Shown here piece by piece: positions 1-7,207 of a DNA stretch of 16,107 nucleotides. This stretch comes from Firmicutes bacterium UBA1764 (GTDB lineage: Bacteria > Bacillota > Clostridia > Peptostreptococcales > Anaerovoracaceae). The translations under genes and the position numbers were made by a program. The DNA is taken from NCBI GenBank assembly GCA_002315535.1, contig DCHA01000023.1, positions 19,828-35,934 of the forward strand, written 5' to 3'. The notes beneath the pieces are model-generated. The model worked only from the letters and a program-made list of their open reading frames with translations. It had not been told where the DNA came from and did not search any database. The stretch's first letter is position 1. Each line of letters starts with the position of its first letter.

Positions 1-557
1 TATTGTGATACTGCCACCATTGCGGGGCGAATTACTTTACTGTTTAATGTGTAGCCCTTTTGCAGAACCTTTGTTACCTTGCCGGAGTCTTCGCCCTCCG
101 CAGCAGGCTCTGTCATAACCGCATTGTGGAAGTTCGGATCAAAGTCCTTTCCCAGTGCGTCGATTTCAGCTACGTTGTTTTTACTGAGTACATCCTGCAG
201 CTGCTTAAGTATTAACTGCATTCCCTCTGCAAATTTGTCACCCTCGACAGCAGTGCTCATTGCTCTGTCGAAGTTATCTATTACATCAAGCACCTGCAAA
301 ACGATCTTTTCGTTAGCATATGCATAGATATCAGCTTTTTCAGATTCACATCTTCTTCTATAGTTTTGGAAGTCTGCTGAAAGTCTTAAGAACTTTGCCT
401 GAAGATCTTCATCCTCTTTCTTTTCTTCGGGCTTTTCCTCCGGCTTATCTCCCGGTCCCTCCGGCTTTTCTTCTCCCGGAGTCTCCACTGTTTCAGCTTG
501 TTCTTCCTTTACTTCTTCCTGAATCTCTTCCTCGAATTCCTTTTTTTCTTCTGCCAT
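1..557 (-). CDS. grpE: GrpE, nucleotide exchange factor of DnaK (3' end at window edge)
   Basis: GrpE releases ADP from the DnaK chaperone in the cytoplasm so that DnaK can rebind ATP and let go of its client protein. I translated 185 codons on the minus strand. Residues 1-52 are an acidic, proline-bearing tail rich in Glu and Lys. They are followed by the family signature LRLSADFQNYRRR (about 57-69), the segment VLDVIDNFDRA, then DFDPNFHNAVM, and the C-terminal RPAMVAVSQ. The next two bases at the window edge are TA, so the stop codon may be completed by the first base outside; if so, essentially the whole protein is present. The ATG shares one base with the hrcA stop (TAATG). An AAAGGAG sequence at 569-575, inside the last hrcA codons, is 11 bases upstream. 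It belongs to the CIRCE-controlled operon with hrcA, and dnaK and dnaJ are expected to follow beyond the window. Confidence 0.95.
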   Translation of the reverse strand, partial: MAEEKKEFEEEIQEEVKEEQAETVETPGEEKPEGPGDKPEEKPEEKKEDEDLQAKFLRLSADFQNYRRRCESEKADIYAYANEKIVLQVLDVIDNFDRAMSTAVEGDKFAEGMQLILKQLQDVLSKNNVAEIDALGKDFDPNFHNAVMTEPAAEGEDSGKVTKVLQKGYTLNSKVIRPAMVAVSQ

Positions 558-1594
558 TATTCTTCAGGCTCCTTTATTTCAAATGTCTCACTAATGTTGT
601 CAGATATATATTTAAGCACTGAGCTTATTTCGCCATACTTCATTCTCTTTGGACCGATAACGCCGAGCTTTCCGACAAGCTTTCCGTTTACCTTGTAGTC
701 CGCAGTGATAAGTGCGATGTCCTGCATGTCCTCGGAGTTCTCATCACCGATTGTGATTACGAGTCCGTTGTCTCTGTTGATGATAAGATCCTTTAAGTGG
801 TCCTTATTCTCAAGCAGCTGCAGGAAGTTTTTGCTCTTTTCCATATCATCGCTGTACTCCGGCAATTCAAAGATGTTCGAGTAACCGTTCATATAAAGAT
901 CAACGTCAAGCATCTTTTCGAGCGTCTTCATAAAGCTTGGAACAACGTCCTTTGCAAGCCCTGCGAGAGAGCCCATATCATTTTGGAAATCCTCGATGAT
1001 ATTCGCAGCCATTATCGCGCTGATTGTCTTCCCCTTATAATTGTGAGTCATAACCTTGGACATCAGCTCAAGATTTTCCTCTGTGTAGCTATCCGAAAGT
1101 CTGATAGCCTTGTTTAATACCTTACCCTTTTCTGAAACAAGCATCAGCACAACAGTTCTCTCATCAACCGGAAGGAACTGAATGTACTTTAATTTATTCT
1201 CGTCAACTCTCGGCGTAATCGCAAAGGATGTCAGGTTGGTCATTTCCGAAAGCAGCTCAGCCGCATGCTCGATAGTTGAGTCGAGCTCGGTTCTTGTCTC
1301 GGAAAGCTTTACCTTGATTTCTTCCTTTCTTTCGCCAGGAAGATCGCTGGTATCCATCAGCTCATCAACATAAAGTCTGTAGGCTTTATCTGACGGAACT
1401 CTGCCGGCTGATGTATGAGGATGTGTCAGGTAACCCATTTCCTCGAGATCCGACATTTCATTTCTGATTGTTGCCGGAGATATACCCATGTCGTGGCTCT
1501 TTGAAAGACTCCTGCTTCCAACCGGTTCACCCGTTGAAATGAAGTCTGCAATTATGGCCTGGAGTATTTGAAGTTTTCTTTCATTTAAATCCAT
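557..1594 (-). CDS. hrcA: HrcA, heat-inducible transcription repressor
   Basis: HrcA binds the CIRCE operator and represses class I heat-shock genes; its active folding depends on the GroE chaperonin in the well-studied Firmicutes. The 345-residue product has the usual family length. Residues 1-75 form the winged-helix DNA-binding domain, with the characteristic segments GEPVGSRSLS, ISPATIRNEM and the TSAGRVPSDKAYRLYVD wing and linker. The remainder is the GAF-like dimerisation region, including ITIGDEN and VIGPKRMKY near the end. I start it at 1594 because AGGAAAG lies 8 bases upstream. The longer reading from an ATG at 1621 would begin inside the CIRCE operator and has no ribosome site. It is the first gene of the operon with grpE and should be autoregulated through the adjacent CIRCE. 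Confidence 0.97.
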   Translation of the reverse strand: MDLNERKLQILQAIIADFISTGEPVGSRSLSKSHDMGISPATIRNEMSDLEEMGYLTHPHTSAGRVPSDKAYRLYVDELMDTSDLPGERKEEIKVKLSETRTELDSTIEHAAELLSEMTNLTSFAITPRVDENKLKYIQFLPVDERTVVLMLVSEKGKVLNKAIRLSDSYTEENLELMSKVMTHNYKGKTISAIMAANIIEDFQNDMGSLAGLAKDVVPSFMKTLEKMLDVDLYMNGYSNIFELPEYSDDMEKSKNFLQLLENKDHLKDLIINRDNGLVITIGDENSEDMQDIALITADYKVNGKLVGKLGVIGPKRMKYGEISSVLKYISDNISETFEIKEPEE

Positions 1595-1602
1595 ATTGGT
1601 CT

Positions 1603-1609
1603 CTTTCCT
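1603..1609 (-). promoter_or_regulatory. Ribosome binding site deciding the hrcA start
   Basis: On the minus strand AGGAAAG is followed by 8 bases and then the ATG at 1594. It lies between the CIRCE element and the start codon, which rules out the upstream in-frame ATG at 1621. Confidence 0.75.
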
Positions 1610-1610
1610 G

Positions 1611-1637
1611 TTAGCACTCATATTCGTGGAGTGCTAA
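1611..1637. promoter_or_regulatory. CIRCE operator (HrcA binding site)
   Basis: The sequence is TTAGCACTC, nine bases, GAGTGCTAA, a perfect 9-9-9 inverted repeat identical to the CIRCE consensus. It sits between the -10 box of the hrcA promoter and the hrcA ribosome site, so it covers or immediately follows the transcription start. HrcA bound here would block RNA polymerase, and the same repeat would form a hairpin in the 5' end of the mRNA. Heat or unfolded protein is expected to relieve repression. The site is 61 bases or more from the -10 box of the divergent glg promoter, so direct repression of glg by the same dimer is not obvious. Confidence 0.98.
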
Positions 1638-1648
1638 CATCCTTATTA

Positions 1649-1677
1649 AATATAGTCCTTTTATTATATAAAGTCAA
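1649..1677 (-). promoter_or_regulatory. Sigma-A promoter of hrcA-grpE
   Basis: Reading the minus strand, TTGACT (1672-1677) is followed by exactly 17 bases and then TATATT (1649-1654). This is a near-consensus housekeeping promoter with ideal spacing. The expected start of transcription is around 1641-1643, a few bases before CIRCE. It fits the known mode of class I heat-shock control: a strong vegetative promoter held down by HrcA. Confidence 0.85.
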
Positions 1678-1703
1678 CATGTTTTATACGCTTGTGATAT
1701 AAT
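1674..1703 (+). promoter_or_regulatory. Predicted promoter of the glycogen operon (extended -10)
   Basis: On the plus strand a perfect TATAAT (1698-1703) is preceded by TGA, giving the extended -10 form TGNTATAAT. A partial -35, TCAACA (1674-1679, four of six consensus bases), stands 18 bases upstream. The predicted start is near 1710, giving a leader of about 33 bases before glgB. Four bases of the -35 box overlap the -35 box of the divergent hrcA promoter. No clear operator was found; a weak resemblance to a CcpA cre site at 1683-1696 is not good enough to call. Confidence 0.65.
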
Positions 1704-1742
1704 ATTTCGTGGAATAATAATTTTGAACATATAATAGAAAAG

Positions 1743-3635
1743 ATGCTTAACAAGAACAACTTATATCTCTTTAATGAAGGTAAGTATTATAACGCCTATG
1801 AGATGCTGGGCTGCCATTTTGAAAAATCGGGTGCAAGGTTCAGCGTTTGGGCTCCGGGCGCAAAATCAGTCTACCTTGTTGGAGATTTTAATAATTGGAC
1901 TGAGTCCGATAAATATAAAATGTCGCCGGTTGAAAGCTCCGGAATCTGGACAATATATATAAGAGGAATTAAAGGCGGAGAGCGCTATAAGTATTCCATC
2001 AAATCAGCAAAGGGAAAGCAGCTGCCACTTAAGGCTGACCCCTACGGCGTCTACGCTGAAAAGCGTCCGTACACCGCATCCATTGCACATAAATTAAAAT
2101 ACGAATGGCATGACAGCGAATGGCTAAAGCAAAGAGAGCTTAGCAATCATTTTGAAATGCCTAAAAATATATACGAGCTGCATCTTGGTTCCTGGAAGAG
2201 AAAGCCCCTGCCGCCTGATGCAAGCCAGGAGGAAAAGGACAACAATTACTATTCATATAGGCAGCTTGCCAGAGAGCTGATTCCTTATGTAAGAGACATG
2301 GGCTATACCCACATCGAGCTTATGCCGGTTATGGAATATCCCTTTGACGGCTCGTGGGGATATCAGACTCTGGGCTACTATGCCGCAAGCTCGAGATACG
2401 GCAAGCCCGAAGACCTCATGTATCTGATAGACAAGGCTCACAATGCCGGAATCGGTGTAATCCTCGATTGGGCCGCAGGACATTTCTGCCTGGACGATCC
2501 GGGTCTGTCCAAATTCAACGGAGAGATGCTCTACGAAAATGAGGTCCATCCGAACTGGGGAACGGGCAAGTTCGATTTTGGCCGCCCTGAGGTTAGGAGC
2601 TTTCTGCTTTCAAATGCAATGTTTTGGATTAAGCAGTACCACGCAGACGGAATCAGAGTCGACGGTGTATCCTCAATGCTTTATCTGAACTTTGGCGTTG
2701 ACGATCCAAAGCAAAAGAAATTCAACAAGTACGGTGAAGAAGGAAATCTTGAGGCTATAGAGTTCTTTAAAGAGCTTTCATCAATGATAGGTAAATACTG
2801 CCCCGGAGTAATGATGATCGCCGAGGAGTCAACTGCGTGGCCCATGGTAACCATGCCGCCGGAAAACGGAGGTCTGGGCTTTCACTACAAATGGGACATG
2901 GGCTGGATGCATGACACGCTCAATTACATGAGCACTGACTTCCCCTACAGGAGCGGCAATCATAACCTGCTGAGCTTCTCCATGATGTATGCGTTTAGCG
3001 AAAACTTCGTTTTGCCCTTTAGCCATGACGAGGTTGTTCACGGAAAGAAATCTCTGATTGGCAGAATGCCCGGAGATAACTGGAGACAGTTTGCGGGACT
3101 TAGGGCTCTGGCACTTTACCAGATGACGCATCCGGGTGCTAAGCTTAATTTCATGGGCAATGAATTCGGACAGTACATCGAGTGGCGATTCTATGAAGGG
3201 CTCGAGTTCTTCCTGACAGAGCAATTCGAAACTCACAAAAAGCATCAGAATTTCATCAAAGATATAAATCATTTTTACAAAAAGCAAACAGCACTGTGGC
3301 AATGTGACCACAGCTGGGATGGTTTTGAATGGCTCGATGCAGATAACAGCGAGCAGAATATACTCAGCTACATCAGAAAGACGTCTGATGGCAAGAAAAA
3401 GCTGATAGTCATTATCAACTTCGGCGTTAAGCAATATGACGATTTCAGAATCGGCGTTAAGCAGCGTGGCACCTACAAGGAAATCTTTAGCACAGACAGG
3501 TCCGAGTACGGCGGAAACAATTGGCTTAACAATGGCGAGCTAAAGGCAGAAAAGATTCCGTATCACAATATGCCCTATTCGGTATCACTAAAGCTTCCGG
3601 CTTTGGGAGGCATCATAATTAAGAAAGCGAGATAA
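1743..3635 (+). CDS. glgB: GlgB, 1,4-alpha-glucan branching enzyme (GH13)
   Basis: GlgB cuts alpha-1,4 chains and re-attaches them through alpha-1,6 links, making branched glycogen in the cytoplasm. The 630-residue protein has a short N-terminus, then a CBM48 beta-sandwich (about 25-115, with FSVWAPGAKSVYLVGDFNNW), then the GH13 barrel. Catalytic residues can be read by motif: nucleophile Asp307 in DGIRVDGV, acid/base Glu361 in AEEST, and the third Asp429 in PFSHDEVVHGKKSL. The C-terminal beta domain includes FEWLDAD and EYGG. Odd points are region I reading DWAAGHF rather than the usual DWVPGHF, and DGVSSMLY rather than DAVASMLY. The ATG at 1743 keeps the family's YLFNEG opening, but its ribosome site is poor (GAAAAG directly adjacent). 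It is the first gene of the operon, with glgP 2 bases downstream. Confidence 0.97.
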   Translation: MLNKNNLYLFNEGKYYNAYEMLGCHFEKSGARFSVWAPGAKSVYLVGDFNNWTESDKYKMSPVESSGIWTIYIRGIKGGERYKYSIKSAKGKQLPLKADPYGVYAEKRPYTASIAHKLKYEWHDSEWLKQRELSNHFEMPKNIYELHLGSWKRKPLPPDASQEEKDNNYYSYRQLARELIPYVRDMGYTHIELMPVMEYPFDGSWGYQTLGYYAASSRYGKPEDLMYLIDKAHNAGIGVILDWAAGHFCLDDPGLSKFNGEMLYENEVHPNWGTGKFDFGRPEVRSFLLSNAMFWIKQYHADGIRVDGVSSMLYLNFGVDDPKQKKFNKYGEEGNLEAIEFFKELSSMIGKYCPGVMMIAEESTAWPMVTMPPENGGLGFHYKWDMGWMHDTLNYMSTDFPYRSGNHNLLSFSMMYAFSENFVLPFSHDEVVHGKKSLIGRMPGDNWRQFAGLRALALYQMTHPGAKLNFMGNEFGQYIEWRFYEGLEFFLTEQFETHKKHQNFIKDINHFYKKQTALWQCDHSWDGFEWLDADNSEQNILSYIRKTSDGKKKLIVIINFGVKQYDDFRIGVKQRGTYKEIFSTDRSEYGGNNWLNNGELKAEKIPYHNMPYSVSLKLPALGGIIIKKAR

Positions 3636-3637
3636 GT

Positions 3638-6076
3638 ATGGCAAACTTCGAAAAAGAATTATTCATAAAAGAATATGTGAATCAAATAGATGAACAGTAT
3701 GGGAAGGACCCAAAGGACTGCGATGCTGTTGAGCTTTATGATGCTTTGGTAAAGCTTGTTGTGAAATCGACATCGCTCGCCCGCTCTCAGACTGCGCACA
3801 GACATATTACGCAAAAAGAAAAGAAGGTCTATTACTTCTCAATGGAATTCCTCATCGGAAAGCTTCTTGAGAATTATCTGATTAATGCAGGCGTAAAGGA
3901 CGGCGTTGAAGAGGCCCTCGCTGATATGGGTATTTGCGCAAATGATCTTTACAAGTGCGAAAGCGACCCGGGCCTTGGCAACGGCGGTCTTGGAAGACTC
4001 GCGGCTTGCTTCCTTGACTCAATGGCAGCAATTGATGTCCCGGGAACCGGAATGGGTCTCAGATTCAGATTCGGACTTTTCCGCCAGAGAATAGAAAGCG
4101 GCTATCAGATTGAAGAGCCTGATGAATGGCTTGCAAACGGCTACCCTTGGGAAACACAAAAGCCTGCAGAAGCTGTCGTTGTAAAATTCGGCGGAGAAAT
4201 TGAAAAGCATTTTGATAACGGCAAGCTCAGCTTTACTCATAATAATTATGAAGAGGTTCTTGCAATGCCTTATGACGTTCCCATCGTCGGATGGAAGCTC
4301 GGCAGCATTAACACCCTGCGTCTTTGGAGAGCCCTTCCTGTAAAGGAAACCGTCGATATGGATGCGTTTAATCATGGTGACTATGCAAAGGCTATGAGGC
4401 AGAGAGCTGAAATAGACGCCCTAACCTGCATACTCTACCCTAATGACAATCAGGACTCCGGCAAGGTGCTTAGAATCAAGCAGGAATACATGCTTGTTTG
4501 CGCAGGCATCGATTCTATCCTGAATGACTTTATTGAAAACTACGGAACCAATTTCGCAGAAATGCCAAACTACGTTTCGATTCATACAAACGACACGCAT
4601 CCGGCAATGGCTGTGCCCGAGCTGATGCGAAGACTCGTTGACGATTACAATCTTGAATGGGATGACGCGTGGGCTATCACAAGCAAGGTTGTTTCCTTCA
4701 CTAATCATACAGTAATGCCGGAGGCTCTGGAAAAATGGCCTCAGGATATGCTCAGAAGACTTCTGCCGAGAATCTATATGATCATCGAGGAAATCGACAG
4801 AAGATGGAAGGAGTATTTAAGACAGGTTCCGGGAAACTGGGCAGAGCTTGCGCGCGAAACAGAAATCTTCCACGACGGACAGGTTCGCATGGCTCAGCTT
4901 TCAATTATCGGATCACACTCGGTTAACGGAGTTGCCGCTCTTCACAGCGACATCTTAAAGGACAGTCTCTTTAATACCTTCTACAGGATTAATCCGAATA
5001 TGTTCAACAACAAGACAAACGGTATCTCGCACAGAAGATTCCTTATTCAGGCAAACCCTGCTCTCAGCAATTTGATTACAGAGGGACTCGGAAGCGACAG
5101 CTGGAAGACGCATTTCTCACTGATAGAAAACCTGACCCAGCTTGAAAATGATTCCGCATTTTTAGAAAAGCTTGCTGATGTTAAAAAGCAGAACAAGGAA
5201 AGACTCGCTAAGTATATTGCTGACACACAGCACATAAGCATTGATACCGAATCTGTGTTTGATATTCAGGTTAAGAGAATCCATGCATACAAGAGACAGC
5301 TGCTTAATGCATTTAAGGTTCTGCACATTTATAACCTGCTCAAGGAAAATCCGAACCTTGATATTCAGCCCTACACATTTATCTTTGCAGGTAAATCTGC
5401 TCCGGGCTATGAATTTGCGAAGGAATCAATCAAGTTCATCTGCAGCGTAGCAGACCTTGTAAACTCCGACCCTGTGGTAAACAAAAAGATCAAGGTAATC
5501 TTTATCGAGAACTTCTGCGTATCCAATGCGCAGCTTATCTACCCTGCCGCTGATATCAGCGAGCAGATTTCAACCGCGGGCAAGGAAGCAAGCGGAACAG
5601 GAAACATGAAGTTCATGATGAATGGCGCAATCACGCTCGGAACCATGGATGGTGCTAATGTTGAAATTTATAATCTCGTCGGTGATGACAACATGATGAT
5701 ATTCGGTCTTCGCGCTGACGAGACCGAATCCTTCTATCAACACGGCGGCTACAGCTCAGAAAACGTAATGAAGTCTGACAAGAGAATTGAGACTATCATC
5801 AATCAGCTTGTCGATAATACATTTGAAAAGTCCGGGAAGAAATTCTGGGGCATTTACGATGCACTGATTTCTCAAAACGACGAGTACTTTGTTCTCAAGG
5901 ACTTTGATGATTACATCAGGGCCTTTAATATGCTTGATAAATTGCACAGTGACAAACAAAGCTGGAGCAGAAAGTCACTGATCAATATTGCAAAATCCTC
6001 ATACTTCTCCAGCGACAGAACCATTAAAGAGTATGCTACGGATATTTGGCATACTTCATATAATCAGGAAATCTAA
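3638..6076 (+). CDS. glgP: GlgP, glycogen/maltodextrin phosphorylase (GT35)
   Basis: GlgP removes terminal glucose units from alpha-1,4-glucan with phosphate, giving glucose-1-phosphate, and needs pyridoxal phosphate. The 812-residue length is normal for a bacterial enzyme. The N-terminal half has YYFSMEFLIG, the DPGLGNGGLGRLAACFLDSMA glycine-rich segment (110-130) and IHTNDTHPA. The C-terminal half has NGISHRRFL, KRIHAYKRQLLN, FAGKSAPGY and ISTAGKEASGTGNMKF, where Lys658 is the expected PLP Schiff-base residue. The gene starts 2 bases after the glgB stop and has only a weak ribosome site inside the end of glgB, which suggests translational coupling. Being placed between glgB and glgC means that breakdown and synthesis enzymes are made from one message, so allosteric or substrate control must set the direction of flux. 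Specificity between glycogen and maltodextrin cannot be decided from sequence alone. Confidence 0.97.
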   Translation: MANFEKELFIKEYVNQIDEQYGKDPKDCDAVELYDALVKLVVKSTSLARSQTAHRHITQKEKKVYYFSMEFLIGKLLENYLINAGVKDGVEEALADMGICANDLYKCESDPGLGNGGLGRLAACFLDSMAAIDVPGTGMGLRFRFGLFRQRIESGYQIEEPDEWLANGYPWETQKPAEAVVVKFGGEIEKHFDNGKLSFTHNNYEEVLAMPYDVPIVGWKLGSINTLRLWRALPVKETVDMDAFNHGDYAKAMRQRAEIDALTCILYPNDNQDSGKVLRIKQEYMLVCAGIDSILNDFIENYGTNFAEMPNYVSIHTNDTHPAMAVPELMRRLVDDYNLEWDDAWAITSKVVSFTNHTVMPEALEKWPQDMLRRLLPRIYMIIEEIDRRWKEYLRQVPGNWAELARETEIFHDGQVRMAQLSIIGSHSVNGVAALHSDILKDSLFNTFYRINPNMFNNKTNGISHRRFLIQANPALSNLITEGLGSDSWKTHFSLIENLTQLENDSAFLEKLADVKKQNKERLAKYIADTQHISIDTESVFDIQVKRIHAYKRQLLNAFKVLHIYNLLKENPNLDIQPYTFIFAGKSAPGYEFAKESIKFICSVADLVNSDPVVNKKIKVIFIENFCVSNAQLIYPAADISEQISTAGKEASGTGNMKFMMNGAITLGTMDGANVEIYNLVGDDNMMIFGLRADETESFYQHGGYSSENVMKSDKRIETIINQLVDNTFEKSGKKFWGIYDALISQNDEYFVLKDFDDYIRAFNMLDKLHSDKQSWSRKSLINIAKSSYFSSDRTIKEYATDIWHTSYNQEI

Positions 6077-6081
6077 GGAGG
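6075..6081 (+). promoter_or_regulatory. Ribosome binding site deciding the glgC start
   Basis: AAGGAGG overlaps the glgP stop codon (TAA at 6074-6076) and stands 5 bases before the ATG at 6087. It excludes the longer in-frame reading starting at 5988 inside glgP. Confidence 0.85.
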
Positions 6082-6086
6082 CTTCC

Positions 6087-7196
6087 ATGAAAAACAAAGA
6101 ATGTATAGCAATGCTCCTTGCCGGTGGACAGGGAAGTAGACTGTATGACCTGACAAAGAATAATGCAAAGCCTGCAGTATCCTTTGGAGGCAAGTACAGA
6201 ATTATCGACTTTTCACTTTCGAACTGTGTTAACTCCGGAATCGACACCGTAGGCGTACTGATACAGTACAGACCTATGGTATTAAACAAATACCTTGGAA
6301 CAGGTGAAGCTTGGGACCTTGACTCCTCACTTGGTGGTGTTCACGTGCTTCCGCCTTATGCAACAGAAGCAGGCGGCGCATGGTACGACGGCACTGCAGA
6401 TGCTATTTATCATAACATCGACTTTATCGATGCCTATGATCCGGAATACGTTCTTATTCTTTCCGGAGACCATCTTTATAAAATGGACTATAACCAGATG
6501 CTTAATGCACACAAGGCAAAGAATGCAGACCTTACGGTTTCCGTTATGGAGGTTCCATGGGAGGAAGCAAGCAGATTCGGCCTTATGTATGTTAACAAGG
6601 CTGACAGAATCACCAAGTTCATGGAAAAGCCAGCTAACCCTGAAAGCAATCTTGCATCAATGGGTATTTATATCTTCAATTGGAAGACTCTCAGAAAAAT
6701 TCTTCTTGAGGACCACGTTGATCCTAAGTCAGAAAAGGACTTCGGAAAGAATATCATTCCAAAGCTCCTCAAGGAAAAGAAGAGACTTTATGCATACCAC
6801 TTCGAAGGCTACTGGAAGGATGTCGGAACTGTTGACAGCTACTACGAAGCTCAGATGGCCCTTCTTGATGAAAAGCCGGAATTTAATATCTTTGACAGCA
6901 ACATGAGAATATTCTCAAACTCCAATATGTATCCGCCACACAAGATCGGTGAAAACGCAGAGATTTCTGACAGCATGGTCTGCAACGGCAGCGTTGTTCT
7001 TGGAAAGGTTGACCACTCAATTATCGGACTTGGCGTATATGTCGAGGAAGGCGCAGTAATCAAGGATTCCATTCTTCTTCCGGGATGCAAGATCGGAAAA
7101 GGCGCAAAGCTTAGCCATGTAATCGTAAACGAGGATGCCGTAGTTCCCGCAGGGAAGACACTCGGCAGCTCAAAGAAAATAGATATTATTATTTAG
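6087..7196 (+). CDS. glgC: GlgC, glucose-1-phosphate adenylyltransferase (catalytic subunit)
   Basis: GlgC converts glucose-1-phosphate and ATP into ADP-glucose and pyrophosphate, the committed step of glycogen synthesis. The 369-residue protein has the nucleotidyltransferase fold with the GGQGSRL pyrophosphate loop (13-19), AKPAVSFGGKYRIIDF (27-42), GTADAIY (102-108), the catalytic Asp128 in LSGDHLYKMDY, and the glucose-phosphate-binding KFMEKP (177-182, Lys181). A left-handed beta-helix follows (about 290-360). All active-site motifs are intact, unlike GlgD next door, so this is the working catalytic subunit. The start at 6087 was chosen from the strong AAGGAGG and because it gives the usual N-terminus. 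glgD follows after 11 bases, and the two proteins are expected to form a heterotetramer. Confidence 0.97.
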   Translation: MKNKECIAMLLAGGQGSRLYDLTKNNAKPAVSFGGKYRIIDFSLSNCVNSGIDTVGVLIQYRPMVLNKYLGTGEAWDLDSSLGGVHVLPPYATEAGGAWYDGTADAIYHNIDFIDAYDPEYVLILSGDHLYKMDYNQMLNAHKAKNADLTVSVMEVPWEEASRFGLMYVNKADRITKFMEKPANPESNLASMGIYIFNWKTLRKILLEDHVDPKSEKDFGKNIIPKLLKEKKRLYAYHFEGYWKDVGTVDSYYEAQMALLDEKPEFNIFDSNMRIFSNSNMYPPHKIGENAEISDSMVCNGSVVLGKVDHSIIGLGVYVEEGAVIKDSILLPGCKIGKGAKLSHVIVNEDAVVPAGKTLGSSKKIDIII

Positions 7197-7207
7197 GAGG
7201 CAGGAAA

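Noticed and set aside
1595..1621. Longer HrcA starting at the ATG at 1621
   Set aside because: That ATG lies in the CIRCE spacer and has no ribosome site, while the ATG at 1594 has AGGAAAG at good spacing and gives the family's usual N-terminus.
1683..1696. Possible CcpA cre site in the glg promoter
   Set aside because: Only the central CG and a few flanking bases match the palindromic consensus; the right half-site fails at three positions.
1730..1735. Second TATAAT close to the glgB start
   Set aside because: No -35 at a proper distance, and transcription would start at or after the glgB ATG.
2829..3434. Open frame of about 200 codons on the minus strand within glgB
   Set aside because: It is antisense to conserved GlgB catalytic regions, has no ribosome site or recognisable motif, and reflects codon bias of the real gene.
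3421..3472. Short repeated motif TCGGCGTTAAGCA in the glgB C-terminal region
   Set aside because: The two copies fall at positions that are each reasonable for the GlgB family and no further repeat units exist, so chance or a trivial similarity is the simplest reading.
5988..6086. Longer GlgC starting inside glgP
   Set aside because: The extra 33 residues are the out-of-frame end of glgP and are not part of the GlgC family; AAGGAGG marks the start at 6087.
6295..6906. Open frame of about 200 codons on the plus strand inside glgC
   Set aside because: It is in another frame of intact glgC, its translation has no family features, and no start signal supports it.
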